Made by a program: the position numbers and the translations under genes
DNA from: Halapricum desulfuricans
GTDB lineage: Archaea > Halobacteriota > Halobacteria > Halobacteriales > Haloarculaceae
Reading direction: 5' to 3'
Assembly (NCBI RefSeq): GCF_017094525.1
Contig: NZ_CP064788.1
Span: 2,465,030-2,529,029 of the forward strand
Length of the DNA stretch: 64,000 bases
The notes under the pieces: generated by a model
Told to the model about the DNA's origin: nothing
The model's input: the letters and a program-made list of their open reading frames with translations, nothing else
The model's database searches: none
In this document: positions 8,768 through 16,442 of the stretch, in pieces
Numbering within the stretch: position 1 is the stretch's first letter
Layout of the letters: every line of letters starts with the position of its first letter

Positions 8768-9442
8768 TCAGAAAACGGTCGTCAGTTCCGTCGGGGACGC
8801 AAAGCGGTAGTCGGGCACGTGCGTCGGATCGGCCGGTGGATCGAGGTCGTGTTCGTCCGGGATCCAGCAAGCAGTCAGTCCGGCGCGTTTCGCGCCGATC
8901 ACGTCCGCCCGGTAGTCGTTGCCGACGTACAGAGCGCCGTCGGCCGGCGCGTCGAGTTCGGCCAGCGCCGTCTCGAACGGCGCGGGACTGGGCTTGGGTT
9001 CGGTCCGATCGGCCGCGTAGACGATCGTCTCGAAGGCGTCGGCGATCCCCAGCGCGTCGAGTTTCGCCCGCTGGGTGTCCCGGGTCCCGTTCGTGACGAG
9101 CCCGACCTGCGCGTGCTGGCGGGCGCGCTGTAGCGCTTGTCTTGCGCCCGGTCGCCACTCGACGGCGGTGGGATCGCGCAGCTCGACGGTCGCCGCCGCG
9201 AGCGCATCGGCGTCGATCGGCCCCTCGTCGGCGCGCGCCCCGACGCGTTCGAAGACATGCCGGAAGAACTCCCGGTCGGTGTCGGCGTCGGTGACCGTCG
9301 TCGCGGCCGCCCGGACCTCCTCGGGCGTACAGAACGGCTCGACGCCGGCCCGAGCGAAGGCCTCGGCGTGGAGTTTCCGGTCGTCCTGCGTCGAGCGACA
9401 GAGCGTGCTGTCGAGATCGAACAGGACGGTATCGGGGGTCAT
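8768..9442 (-). CDS. HAD-superfamily hydrolase
   Basis: The 224-residue phosphatase-like protein has all four HAD motifs. These are LFDLDSTLC near residue 8 (both aspartates present), GLVTNGT for motif II, KPSPAPF providing the motif III lysine, and YVGNDYRADVIGAKRAGL for motif IV. A helical cap (residues about 15-90) makes it a C1-cap member similar to phosphoglycolate phosphatase or pyrimidine 5'-nucleotidase. The substrate is not predictable. It is convergent with the CBS gene, with only 10 bases between stops. Confidence 0.88.
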   Translation of the reverse strand: MTPDTVLFDLDSTLCRSTQDDRKLHAEAFARAGVEPFCTPEEVRAAATTVTDADTDREFFRHVFERVGARADEGPIDADALAAATVELRDPTAVEWRPGARQALQRARQHAQVGLVTNGTRDTQRAKLDALGIADAFETIVYAADRTEPKPSPAPFETALAELDAPADGALYVGNDYRADVIGAKRAGLTACWIPDEHDLDPPADPTHVPDYRFASPTELTTVF

Positions 9443-9515
9443 CGATCGGGTGTAGGCGATCCACGGTACAAGAACGTCCGGATCGAGACGGACACGTGAT
9501 GACCGTTGTAACGAT

Positions 9516-10412
9516 TCACTCGCCTTTCCGCGGCCTCGCCCATCCTGCCCCGGGGATCGTGTCCCGGATGTCGAAGTCGAAGCGGTCGGTCACGAGCAGA
9601 CCCGACCCCAGCAGCCCCGCCAGCCCGACGGGGACCCAGTTGCCGAACGCGGCGTTGATCGCCCCCCAGAGGATGACGAAACTCACCAGGTCGTCGAGCA
9701 TGAACGGACAGGTCCGCAGTCGCTGGATCAGCGCCTCGCCGTCGAACGCGAGATCGAACAGGACGACAGAGATCGTCGCCGAGATGACCCAGCCCGCGTA
9801 GTTCGACCACGGGACGCCGTAGTAGACACCGCCCGCGTCGTACGTCCAGAACCCGAGCCCGACGGCCGCCGGGTCCAGCACGAGGTCCATCACCAGCACC
9901 GTCGCGATCACCGCGAGCAGGCGGACCGGCGTCGAACGGGCCCGCTCACCGAGCAACAGCAGACAGAGCAGGTAGCTGTTGAGCACCAGCGGGAAGAAGA
10001 AGACGGGCAGCCCCGCCGGCACGAGACCGAACAGCATCGGTCCGAGGTCGATCCCGTACTCGAAGGCCCCGTAGGGCCAGCCCGTCGCGACGCCGAGCAG
10101 TTCGATCCCGAACGCGTAGGTCGTGACGGCCGCCAGCGCGACGGCAGCGCGCCGATCCACCAGCGGCGCGAGCCCGGCGACAAGCGGCAACCGCATGACG
10201 ATCACGCCCAGCAGGATGAACCACGGGTTGAACGACATGAACGAGACCGGGTCGGGATACCAGCCCCGCGCCGAGGCGTACAGCGAGACCGCCCCGACGA
10301 CGGGGAAGACCACCGCGATCGTAAAGCGGTTCTCGGCGACCAGTCGGTCGAGCCAGGCCTCGATCCCGGCCCGGTCGCGGCGTTCCAGCGGCGGGAACGG
10401 CGACTCAGGCAT
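9516..10412 (-). CDS. cruF: Bisanhydrobacterioruberin hydratase (C50 carotenoid 2'',3''-hydratase)
   Basis: This 298-residue polytopic protein with about seven membrane helices belongs to the CruF/DUF422 carotenoid hydratase family. Recognisable pieces are GIELLGVATGWPYGAFEYG, GLPVFFFPLVLNSYL and MDLVLDPAAVGLGFWTY. In Haloarcula japonica the homologous enzyme hydrates the end groups of bisanhydrobacterioruberin to give bacterioruberin. Its start overlaps the stop of lyeJ by 8 bases, and the order crtD-lyeJ-cruF matches the Haloarcula cluster. It is the last gene of the operon. Confidence 0.92.
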   Translation of the reverse strand: MPESPFPPLERRDRAGIEAWLDRLVAENRFTIAVVFPVVGAVSLYASARGWYPDPVSFMSFNPWFILLGVIVMRLPLVAGLAPLVDRRAAVALAAVTTYAFGIELLGVATGWPYGAFEYGIDLGPMLFGLVPAGLPVFFFPLVLNSYLLCLLLLGERARSTPVRLLAVIATVLVMDLVLDPAAVGLGFWTYDAGGVYYGVPWSNYAGWVISATISVVLFDLAFDGEALIQRLRTCPFMLDDLVSFVILWGAINAAFGNWVPVGLAGLLGSGLLVTDRFDFDIRDTIPGAGWARPRKGE

Positions 10413-11289
10413 ACAGCATCACCCACAGCGCCGCCATCGTCAACACCGCGCCGACGACCGTGTTGATCACCGGGAACCACCAGTAAGCCCGGTCGACCGC
10501 CACCTCCGAGCGGGCGATCGCGATCGCGAGCAGCGGATACACCCCGAGTACGCCGCCCAGAAACGGGTGGACGAGTCCGAACGCGATCGCTCCGGCCAGC
10601 CAGACGAGCGCGCAGTAGGCGTAGGTCCGCTCTTTCCCAAGTAGCGTCGCCGTCGTCCGGATCCCGGCCTCCCGGTCGGGCTCGATATCTGGAATCGCGC
10701 TGAAGGTGTGCATCGCCATCGTCCACAGCCAGCCGCCGGCCATCGCCGCGGCGGGCGGGTACGTGCCGGCGACCGCAGCGTAGGCCGCGATGCCCGGCAG
10801 GGCGTACAGCCCGTTCGAGACGGAATCGAGGACCGGCGTCGTCTTGAACCGAAACGGCGGCGCGCTGTACTCGGTCGCAAACAGGTAGAACAGCCCGAAC
10901 GGAACCAGCGCTGCCGGCCCGAGAAACGGGATCAACACGAGCCCGATAGCACCGGCGGCGAACACCGACAGGATCACCAGCGGCCCGCCCTCGTATCGGA
11001 CCTCCTTGTCGTCTTTCTTGGGGTTGAGTTCGTCGATATCGGCGTCGAAGACATCGTTGATCCCGTAGAGGTAGACGTTCGCCGGGATGAGGAAGTACGC
11101 GAACAGCGCGACGGCGAGCGGCGAGAACAGCTCGGCGGGTGAGTCGGCTGCGTAGGCGACCCCGACGATCACCGGACCGGCCAGATACAGCCAGAACCGG
11201 GGCCGGGAGAGCCAGAACAGATAGCCCAGCGAGGACTCCTCGGAGGGGAGCGCGCTGCCGAGCCGCTTCTCCAGGCCGAGATCCGTCAT
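10405..11289 (-). CDS. lyeJ: Lycopene elongase / 1,2-hydratase (UbiA-type prenyltransferase)
   Basis: The 294-residue, roughly nine-helix UbiA-superfamily protein has two aspartate-rich motifs, YGINDVFDADIDE near residue 75 and IPDIEPDREAG near residue 200. They would bind Mg2+ and the diphosphate of dimethylallyl-PP. In haloarchaea LyeJ adds a C5 unit and water to each end of lycopene on the way to C50 bacterioruberin. The gene lies 8 bases after crtD and overlaps cruF, consistent with one transcript. Other UbiA enzymes look similar, but the neighbours make this assignment strong. Confidence 0.92.
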   Translation of the reverse strand: MTDLGLEKRLGSALPSEESSLGYLFWLSRPRFWLYLAGPVIVGVAYAADSPAELFSPLAVALFAYFLIPANVYLYGINDVFDADIDELNPKKDDKEVRYEGGPLVILSVFAAGAIGLVLIPFLGPAALVPFGLFYLFATEYSAPPFRFKTTPVLDSVSNGLYALPGIAAYAAVAGTYPPAAAMAGGWLWTMAMHTFSAIPDIEPDREAGIRTTATLLGKERTYAYCALVWLAGAIAFGLVHPFLGGVLGVYPLLAIAIARSEVAVDRAYWWFPVINTVVGAVLTMAALWVMLYA

Positions 11290-11297
11290 GCGTTCGA

Positions 11298-12860
11298 TCA
11301 GTCGTCCTCTGCAAGCGCCTGCGCGGCGTGTTGGCCGCTGATCAGCGTCATGGGGACGCCGATCCCGGGCGTGGTGAACGCGCCGGTGAAGTACAGTCCG
11401 TCGACCGCCGACGACCGGTTGTTCGGCCGCAGGAGCGCGGTCTGTCGCAGCGTGTGTGCCAGCCCCAGTGCGGTCCCGTCGGTGGCGTTGTACCGATCGA
11501 CGAAATCGTCGACGGCGAAGGTCTCCTCGACGACGATCCGATCGCGCAGGTCGACCCCGGTGTTGGTCGCGACGTCCTCGAGGATCTTCTCGCGGTAGCG
11601 TTCGCGCAGCGCTTCGGTGTCGCGCAGTCCCGGCGCGATCGGGACGAGCACGAACAGGTTACTGTGGCCCTCCGGTGCGACGGCGTCGTCGGTCTTCGAG
11701 GGGACACAGAGGTAGTAGGCAGGGTCGTCCGGCCAGGCCGGGCGGTCGAAGATCTGCTCGAAGTGTGGGTTCCAGTCCTCCGGCAGGACGAGCGTGTGAT
11801 GGGCCAGTTCGTCGACGTCGCCCTCGACGCCCAGATACATCAGGTACGCCGACGGCGCGTAGGTGCGGTCCGCCCAGTAGGACTCGTCGTACTGGCGTTC
11901 GTGTTCGGGCATCAGCTCCTGTTCGGCGTGGCGGTAGTCTGCGTTGACGACCACGCGGTCCGGGCGGTAGACCTCGCCGTCGACCGTTTCGACGTGGAAG
12001 GCGTCCTTCCGGCGGGTGATCTCTCCGACCTCGCTGTCGGTCTCGAAGGTGACGCCCAGCTGTTCGGCCAACTCGACGATCCCGTCGACGACGACGCCGA
12101 CTCCGCCGGGGCCGTCGCCGTCCTTCGGTACGGGGTAGTAGACGCCGAGGTTGAAATCGACGTGGCTCATCATGTTGTACAGCGCCGGCGTGTTCGCCGG
12201 GGAGCCGCCGAGGAAGACCAGCGTGTACTGCACGATCTGCTGGAGCTTCGGGTCGTCGAAGTAGTCCTCGACGTGGCCCTGCATCGACCCGATCAGCTGC
12301 AGTCCGATCGGGGCCGCCCGCATCACGTCCGGATCGATCCAGTCCCGGAGCCGCGAGCGGTCCTCGTAGACGAACTTCTCCATCGCGGTCCGATAGTGGG
12401 TCTCGCTGGTCGCAAGGTACTCCTCGAAGGCCTCGCCCGCACCCGGCTCGATCGACTCGAACAGCTCGCGGTTCTCCGCTCGATCGGGGCTGATGTCGAT
12501 GACCTGGTGGTCGGCCGACCCGCTTGCACCCCGGCTCGGCGTATCGGGGACACCGTCCGACTCGCCGTCCTTGAAGAAGATCCGATAGTGGGGGTCGAGC
12601 CGTTCGAGGTCGTAGAACTCCTCAGGTTCGCGGCCGAAGTGCTCGAAGAAGCGCTCGAAGACGTCCGGCATGAGATACCACGACGGCCCCATGTCGAAGA
12701 CGAACCCGTCGCGTTCCATGCGGCTCGCTCGCCCGCCCAGCTGTTCGTTCTTTTCCAGCACGGTGACGTCGGCCCCGGCGTCAGCGAGATAACACGCCGC
12801 GGAGAGTCCACCGATCCCGCCACCAACGACCACGACCTGCCGGTCCGAAAGCGATTGCAT
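11298..12860 (-). CDS. crtD: Carotenoid 3,4-desaturase (phytoene desaturase family)
   Basis: This 520-residue FAD-dependent amine-oxidase-fold enzyme has the dinucleotide motif VVVVGGGIGGLSAACYLADAG at the N-terminus. The family C-terminal motif is GLYFTGAFTTPGIGVPM. In the bacterioruberin pathway CrtD introduces the 3,4 double bonds into the elongated lycopene derivative. The position upstream of lyeJ and cruF favours CrtD over CrtI, which is homologous, so CrtI is the only real alternative. The ATG at 12860 gives MQSLSDRQVVVV; an in-frame extension of 14 codons is not conserved-looking. A TATA-like box lies 25-32 bases upstream. Confidence 0.88.
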   Translation of the reverse strand: MQSLSDRQVVVVGGGIGGLSAACYLADAGADVTVLEKNEQLGGRASRMERDGFVFDMGPSWYLMPDVFERFFEHFGREPEEFYDLERLDPHYRIFFKDGESDGVPDTPSRGASGSADHQVIDISPDRAENRELFESIEPGAGEAFEEYLATSETHYRTAMEKFVYEDRSRLRDWIDPDVMRAAPIGLQLIGSMQGHVEDYFDDPKLQQIVQYTLVFLGGSPANTPALYNMMSHVDFNLGVYYPVPKDGDGPGGVGVVVDGIVELAEQLGVTFETDSEVGEITRRKDAFHVETVDGEVYRPDRVVVNADYRHAEQELMPEHERQYDESYWADRTYAPSAYLMYLGVEGDVDELAHHTLVLPEDWNPHFEQIFDRPAWPDDPAYYLCVPSKTDDAVAPEGHSNLFVLVPIAPGLRDTEALRERYREKILEDVATNTGVDLRDRIVVEETFAVDDFVDRYNATDGTALGLAHTLRQTALLRPNNRSSAVDGLYFTGAFTTPGIGVPMTLISGQHAAQALAEDD

Positions 12861-12884
12861 CACTCGATATACCGCTCCCGACTG

Positions 12885-12892
12885 GCATAAAT
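12885..12892 (-). promoter_or_regulatory. TATA box of the crtD-lyeJ-cruF operon
   Basis: On the minus strand atttatgc lies 25-32 bases before the crtD ATG at 12860. This is the spacing of a leaderless haloarchaeal promoter. Confidence 0.5.
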
Positions 12893-12989
12893 CACGTGCC
12901 AAACTGCTGGGGGCGGCGCTACGCGTCGAAGCCCTTATCCGCGCGACTGGCGGATACGGACAGTAACGATCACTCGACCAGGGTTACCG

Positions 12990-13850
12990 ATGGAACGGAC
13001 ACCGACAGTTCGCGGCGTTGATCTGACGGACGGTGAGACGATCCTGGGGCTCGGCTCGCTCGCGGCGTTTCTCGCGGTGTCGACGCTGGCGGCCGTCGCC
13101 GAGCAGTGGAAGTTGCTCGCGATCGCCTGGGTCGCCTTCGTCGCGATGGCCGGTGGCGCACTGATCGGCGCGCGCGTCAGCGACCGCCAGCCGAACAGGC
13201 TGGTGTGGGGCTACGGCCTGGCCAGCGGCGCGATGATCACCAGCGCTGCTGTCTTTCTGGTCCCGCAGGCTATCAGCCAGCACGCCAAGATCGGCGGGTT
13301 CGGCATCGCCGCCGGCGTGCTCGTCGGCTATAACGCACACACGATCGGCCACCGACTCACCCATCTGGAACTGCCGATGGACACCACGGCGACGGAGCTT
13401 GCCGCCCACGCGCTCTCTGCCGGACTCATCATCGGCGTCATCTACGGTGCGATGCCCGAACTCGGGCTGTTGCTCGGGCTGGCGATCGTCTCCCACAAGG
13501 GCCCAGCGGGGTACGCGGCTGCCCGTCGGTCGACGCTGGCCGGGGAGTCCGCGATGCCGATCCTGCTTCCGGCGGCCGGCGTCGGTCTGACCGCGATCCC
13601 CGTCGGAACGGTGGCGTTTCCCGACTCCGCAGTCTTCAACGCCGCAGTCTTCGGGTTCGCCTCGGGCGTGTTCCTGCACGTCGCGATGGACTTTCTCCCC
13701 ACCTGCGAGGTCGGCGGCGAGATCGACCGCCTGTCCGAGCACGACGAACACGAACACGCGGTCCTCGACCGGATGCGAACGCACGCGCTCGCGAGCACGA
13801 CGCTGGGGGGGCTGGCCGTGCTCGTCGCGTGGCTCGCGGTCGCCCCGTAG
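12990..13850 (+). CDS. ZIP-family metal transporter-like membrane protein
   Basis: The 286-residue polytopic protein has about eight membrane segments. It has the ZIP-type pattern AAHALSAGLIIG in one helix and VSHKGPAGYA in the next, histidine-containing helices resembling the M4/M5 metal sites. GFASGVFLHVAMDFLPTCE follows near the C-terminus, then a His-rich loop (EHDEHEHAV). ZIP proteins import Zn2+, Fe2+ or Mn2+ into the cytosol. Metal specificity is unknown, and the M4 motif HxxxD is only partly met. It is transcribed divergently from crtD. Confidence 0.75.
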   Translation: MERTPTVRGVDLTDGETILGLGSLAAFLAVSTLAAVAEQWKLLAIAWVAFVAMAGGALIGARVSDRQPNRLVWGYGLASGAMITSAAVFLVPQAISQHAKIGGFGIAAGVLVGYNAHTIGHRLTHLELPMDTTATELAAHALSAGLIIGVIYGAMPELGLLLGLAIVSHKGPAGYAAARRSTLAGESAMPILLPAAGVGLTAIPVGTVAFPDSAVFNAAVFGFASGVFLHVAMDFLPTCEVGGEIDRLSEHDEHEHAVLDRMRTHALASTTLGGLAVLVAWLAVAP

Positions 13851-13858
13851 TTGCCGTT

Positions 13859-14539
13859 CTACCGAACCGTCGAACAGGCCGTCTCGAGGACGTAAGTCTC
13901 GCCGTCGACGGGACAGACCGTCTGGACGTACTCAGCTCGAGCGGCCTGCTCGGGATCGCAGTCGACGCCCGTCCGGTGCTCGGACACGTCCACACAGTCC
14001 TCGATCGTCCCGTCGGGCAAAACGAGCCGAGTGCCACGGACCGCGTAGGAGCGATCCCACGCCGGGATCGCATGGATCGTCACGGGTTCGCTCTCGACGG
14101 TCGTCCGGACGACGATTCGCCCGACCACACCGTCGTCGTGGACGGTCGGCACGAGCGTGATCGCCTCCTCGAGATCGGCTTCGGTGAACGTCTTCAGACA
14201 GACCGCCGGATCGAGCGTGAGAGCGTCTATCGCGAGATCGACGCCGTTCGCAGCCAGCACGTCGAACAGGGACAGATCAACTGTCTGCCTAAAAGCCTCG
14301 CGCACGTCCGCGAGGTCGTCGTATCCCTCCCGTAGCGTCGCCCGAACGTCCGCGGCGTCGACCTCAGCGAGCACGTCCGAGACGGAGCCGGCGAGCGCGT
14401 CGCTTCCCAGGAGGTCCCGTCGCGAGGTCTCGCCCCGGCGCAGTCCCTCGGCAGCGGTCATCGTCTCCACGCATCCCCCACCGTCGACGATCTCGTCGAG
14501 GGTGTTCCGGTACTCCTCGTAGTCTGACTCGTCAGTCAT
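13859..14539 (-). CDS. Hypothetical haloarchaeal protein
   Basis: I do not recognise this 226-residue soluble, acidic protein. The first half is mostly alpha-helical, with repeated Asp/Glu-rich turns. The second half looks beta-rich (VGRIVVRTTVESEPVTIHAIPAW). It contains cysteines at GGGCVET, PAVCLKT, EDCVDV, GVDCDPE, TVCPVDG and ETACSTV, and the last four cluster in the final 50 residues, which could make a metal site. Coding is supported by typical haloarchaeal codon bias and acidity. It is convergent with the ZIP gene, 8 bases apart. Confidence 0.65.
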   Translation of the reverse strand: MTDESDYEEYRNTLDEIVDGGGCVETMTAAEGLRRGETSRRDLLGSDALAGSVSDVLAEVDAADVRATLREGYDDLADVREAFRQTVDLSLFDVLAANGVDLAIDALTLDPAVCLKTFTEADLEEAITLVPTVHDDGVVGRIVVRTTVESEPVTIHAIPAWDRSYAVRGTRLVLPDGTIEDCVDVSEHRTGVDCDPEQAARAEYVQTVCPVDGETYVLETACSTVR

Positions 14540-14546
14540 ATCTGTT

Positions 14547-14690
14547 TCTGTGGGAGTCGAACAGTATCAACGCTCCCGTTGGAAAGCTGGGCCTGTGTCA
14601 ACTGCCTCGGGGTCAAGTGGTTCGAGACGACGGCGGCGTCTCATCATCACGGGAGAGCGAAGCTCTCTCGAACGACCCCGAGGCTTGTCA
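14547..14690 (-). mobile_element. Possible relic of a TnpB (IS1341-type) gene 3' end
   Basis: Read on the minus strand, this stretch ends with codons for EPLDPEAVDTGPAFQRER and a stop. By memory that resembles C-terminal tails of haloarchaeal TnpB proteins, but no RuvC or zinc motif remains upstream. It also contains an 18-bp stem with a 5-nt bulge: arms at 14604-14614 plus 14620-14626, pairing with 14667-14684. Such stems are common at ends of IS200/IS605-group elements. A nucleotide comparison with haloarchaeal TnpB elements would settle it. Confidence 0.3.
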
Positions 14691-14888
14691 GTGGACTCCC
14701 ATTCTAGCCGAAGATAAATGGTGGGACGGTGAACGGCAACGGCTATCGGCCAACCGCCGAAAGTTGATTGCTGGGAGTCCACATCAAAGCCCCACCCGCA
14801 ACGAGCGAACCGCATATGCGGTGAGCAAAGTAGGGTGGGTAGTTTACCTGACAGCGGTGGGTTGCCGCCCGGGTTCGACCCCGTCAGG
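14691..14888. repeat. Series of inverted repeats in a gene-free region
   Basis: Three further stems follow one another. Perfect 11-bp arms lie at 14691-14701 and 14772-14782. A 7-bp stem (14791-14797 with 14833-14839) encloses the 14-nt palindrome accgcatatgcggt (14809-14822). A 6-bp stem (14847-14852 with 14883-14888) encloses two small hairpins, one being ggg-ttcga-ccc, reminiscent of a tRNA T-arm. The region holds no credible ORF. It could be a structured RNA or a miniature transposable element. Confidence 0.5.
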
Positions 14889-14895
14889 CTTAAAT
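14888..14895 (+). promoter_or_regulatory. TATA box of the 14925 RHH-like gene
   Basis: gcttaaat ends 30 bases before the ATG at 14925, directly after the last stem of the hairpin-rich region. The spacing suggests a leaderless transcript. Confidence 0.55.
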
Positions 14896-14924
14896 GCCCC
14901 TCTGTCGAAGCGGGGAACAGTCCG

Positions 14925-15140
14925 ATGGCGCAAGTAGAGATCAACGTACCGGAACATCTGGAGATGCAGATCGCCCAGCTCGTCGAGCAAGGCGAGTTCC
15001 TCAACCGCGAGGAGGCGATCGAGGATCTGCTCTCGACGGGACTGAAAGCGTACAAGACCAGCGGACCGATGGACGAGGAAGAGGAACCGGGCCTGGAAGA
15101 CGACGGGATGATGGGTCACGACGACGAGTACGTGTTCTGA
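14925..15140 (+). CDS. Small ribbon-helix-helix-like protein
   Basis: The 71-residue protein opens with AQVEINVPEHLEMQIAQLVEQGEF and NREEAIEDLLSTGLKAY, the strand-helix-helix pattern of CopG/Arc-type ribbon-helix-helix regulators. A very acidic tail (DEEEEPG onward) follows. RHH proteins bind DNA as dimers through the N-terminal strand; the targets here are unknown. The tail may modulate binding or partner contacts. The start is fixed by the fold and by a TATA box 30 bases upstream. An in-frame extension upstream falls in the hairpin-rich region and is rejected. Confidence 0.75.
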   Translation: MAQVEINVPEHLEMQIAQLVEQGEFLNREEAIEDLLSTGLKAYKTSGPMDEEEEPGLEDDGMMGHDDEYVF

Positions 15141-15268
15141 TCGCCACGTCAGCAGGGACGTGACGGATCGCCAGCCAGCTTCGAACGTGGGGATGGTCGT
15201 GAAACGCCCCTCTGGTAGTCGCTACCGGGCAATCCTTAAGCCGTCGTCTGTCCAATGAGTACACACGA

Positions 15269-15547
15269 ATGCACAAAGACGAGCTCTTAGAACTCCACGA
15301 GCACATGGTCACGATCATGGAGTACTTCAGCGAGCAGGAGCACGTCGAGCAGGGACTGTTCGATCCCTACGAGGAACTCGACGTCACGCCGGCGGACGTT
15401 CACAAGTCCAAAAGCGAGCACAAACACGCCGTGTTCGTCCTCGGAAACGCCCTGGCAAAAGCCATGAGCGACGACGAGTTCTCCGACGCCGGCCGCATCG
15501 GCAAGCGCATGAAAGAACTGGCCGAAGACGCCGAATCGAAGATCTAG
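15269..15547 (+). CDS. UPF0058 family protein
   Basis: The 92-residue helical protein matches the archaeal UPF0058 family: MHKDELLELHEHMVTIMEYF at the start, then DVTPADVHKSKSEHKHAVFVLGNAL. It is rich in histidine and acidic residues, and the family is thought to be small and dimeric, with no assigned function. The tag stop overlaps the stop of the convergent crotonase-like gene by 3 bases. A possible TATA element (aatccttaag) lies about 30 bases before the start codon. Confidence 0.85.
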   Translation: MHKDELLELHEHMVTIMEYFSEQEHVEQGLFDPYEELDVTPADVHKSKSEHKHAVFVLGNALAKAMSDDEFSDAGRIGKRMKELAEDAESKI

Positions 15548-16314
15548 AACTGCGGCTCTCGTTCGGTCGCGAACGCGGTGACTCCCTCCTCGAAATCGCC
15601 GCCCTTCGACAGCCGCTCGGCCACCGCCAGTTCCGCTCTCAACCCCTCGCGTAGTTCCCCGTGATCGGTTCTGAGCAGTGTCTTCGCCGCGATCAGCGCC
15701 TCGCGGGGGCCGGTCGAGAGCGTCGCCAGCAGCGAGGCGAGTTCGTCCTCGAAGCCGTCGGCGGGATACAGCGCGGTGAACAGCCCCAGTTCGGCCGCCC
15801 GCCCGGCCCCGACGAGTTCGCCGGTGTACAGCAACCGTAACGCGGTGTCGGGGGCGACGACCCGCGGGAGTAGATGTGAGACGCCGGCGATAGCCGCCAG
15901 CCCGAACCGCCGGAAGCCGAAGCCGATTGACCCGTCGGTGCTCGCGACCCGGAGATCACAGGCCAGCGCGAGCGCCGCCCCGGCACCGAAGGCCGGCCCG
16001 TCGATGGCCGCGACCGTCGGAAGCGGACACTCGTAGACGGCGGCGACAGCGTCGCCGACTGCTTCGAGGCGTTCGCGCCACTCGGCGGCGTCGATATCGC
16101 CCCGGACGCGGCCGACGTGTGCCCCGACATCGCCGCTGGCACAGAAGGTGTCGCCCTCGCCGCGGACGAGCACACAGCGGGCGTCGGTGTCCTCGATCCC
16201 TGCGATCGCGTCGGAGAGTCGTCGCGCGGTCTCGGCCGTGAGCGCGTTGCGCCCGGCCGGGTCCTCGAGCGAGCAAACGACGACCCGGTCCGATCGCTCG
16301 ATGGAGACAGTCAC
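15544..16314 (-). CDS. Enoyl-CoA hydratase/isomerase-fold protein with altered active site
   Basis: The 256-residue crotonase-fold protein has both oxyanion-hole segments, DTFCASGDVGAHV and AAIDGPAFGAGAALALACD, so it should bind an acyl-CoA. Aligned by eye to rat mitochondrial hydratase, the two catalytic glutamates fall at GFRRFGLAA and DTALRLLYTG, where arginine or a neutral residue stands. A plain hydratase reaction is therefore unlikely; isomerase or another crotonase chemistry is possible. The GTG at 16314 is preferred because the fold starts VTVSIERSDRVVV; the upstream extension is rich in Pro and Arg. Confidence 0.8.
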   Translation of the reverse strand: MTVSIERSDRVVVCSLEDPAGRNALTAETARRLSDAIAGIEDTDARCVLVRGEGDTFCASGDVGAHVGRVRGDIDAAEWRERLEAVGDAVAAVYECPLPTVAAIDGPAFGAGAALALACDLRVASTDGSIGFGFRRFGLAAIAGVSHLLPRVVAPDTALRLLYTGELVGAGRAAELGLFTALYPADGFEDELASLLATLSTGPREALIAAKTLLRTDHGELREGLRAELAVAERLSKGGDFEEGVTAFATEREPQF

Positions 16315-16442
16315 GGATCGGGAGTCGCGCCAGTCGGTCAAAAACGTTGGCAGTCTGCCGAAACGGTGGCCGGTCCTGACCGGAGGAGATGGCCCCACCA
16401 GTTTGGCGGTGCCTTCAGAAGGGAGCAGGCCGATAGGAGCGT

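Noticed and set aside
11139-12890. 583-codon open frame on the plus strand opposite crtD
   Set aside because: Antisense shadow of crtD, which has clear FAD and C-terminal carotenoid desaturase motifs; the plus-strand translation has no recognisable fold.
14844-14890. Possible tRNA suggested by a gggttcgacccc T-arm-like hairpin
   Set aside because: No 7-bp acceptor stem, D-arm or anticodon arm of proper spacing surrounds it; only a 6-bp closing stem is present.
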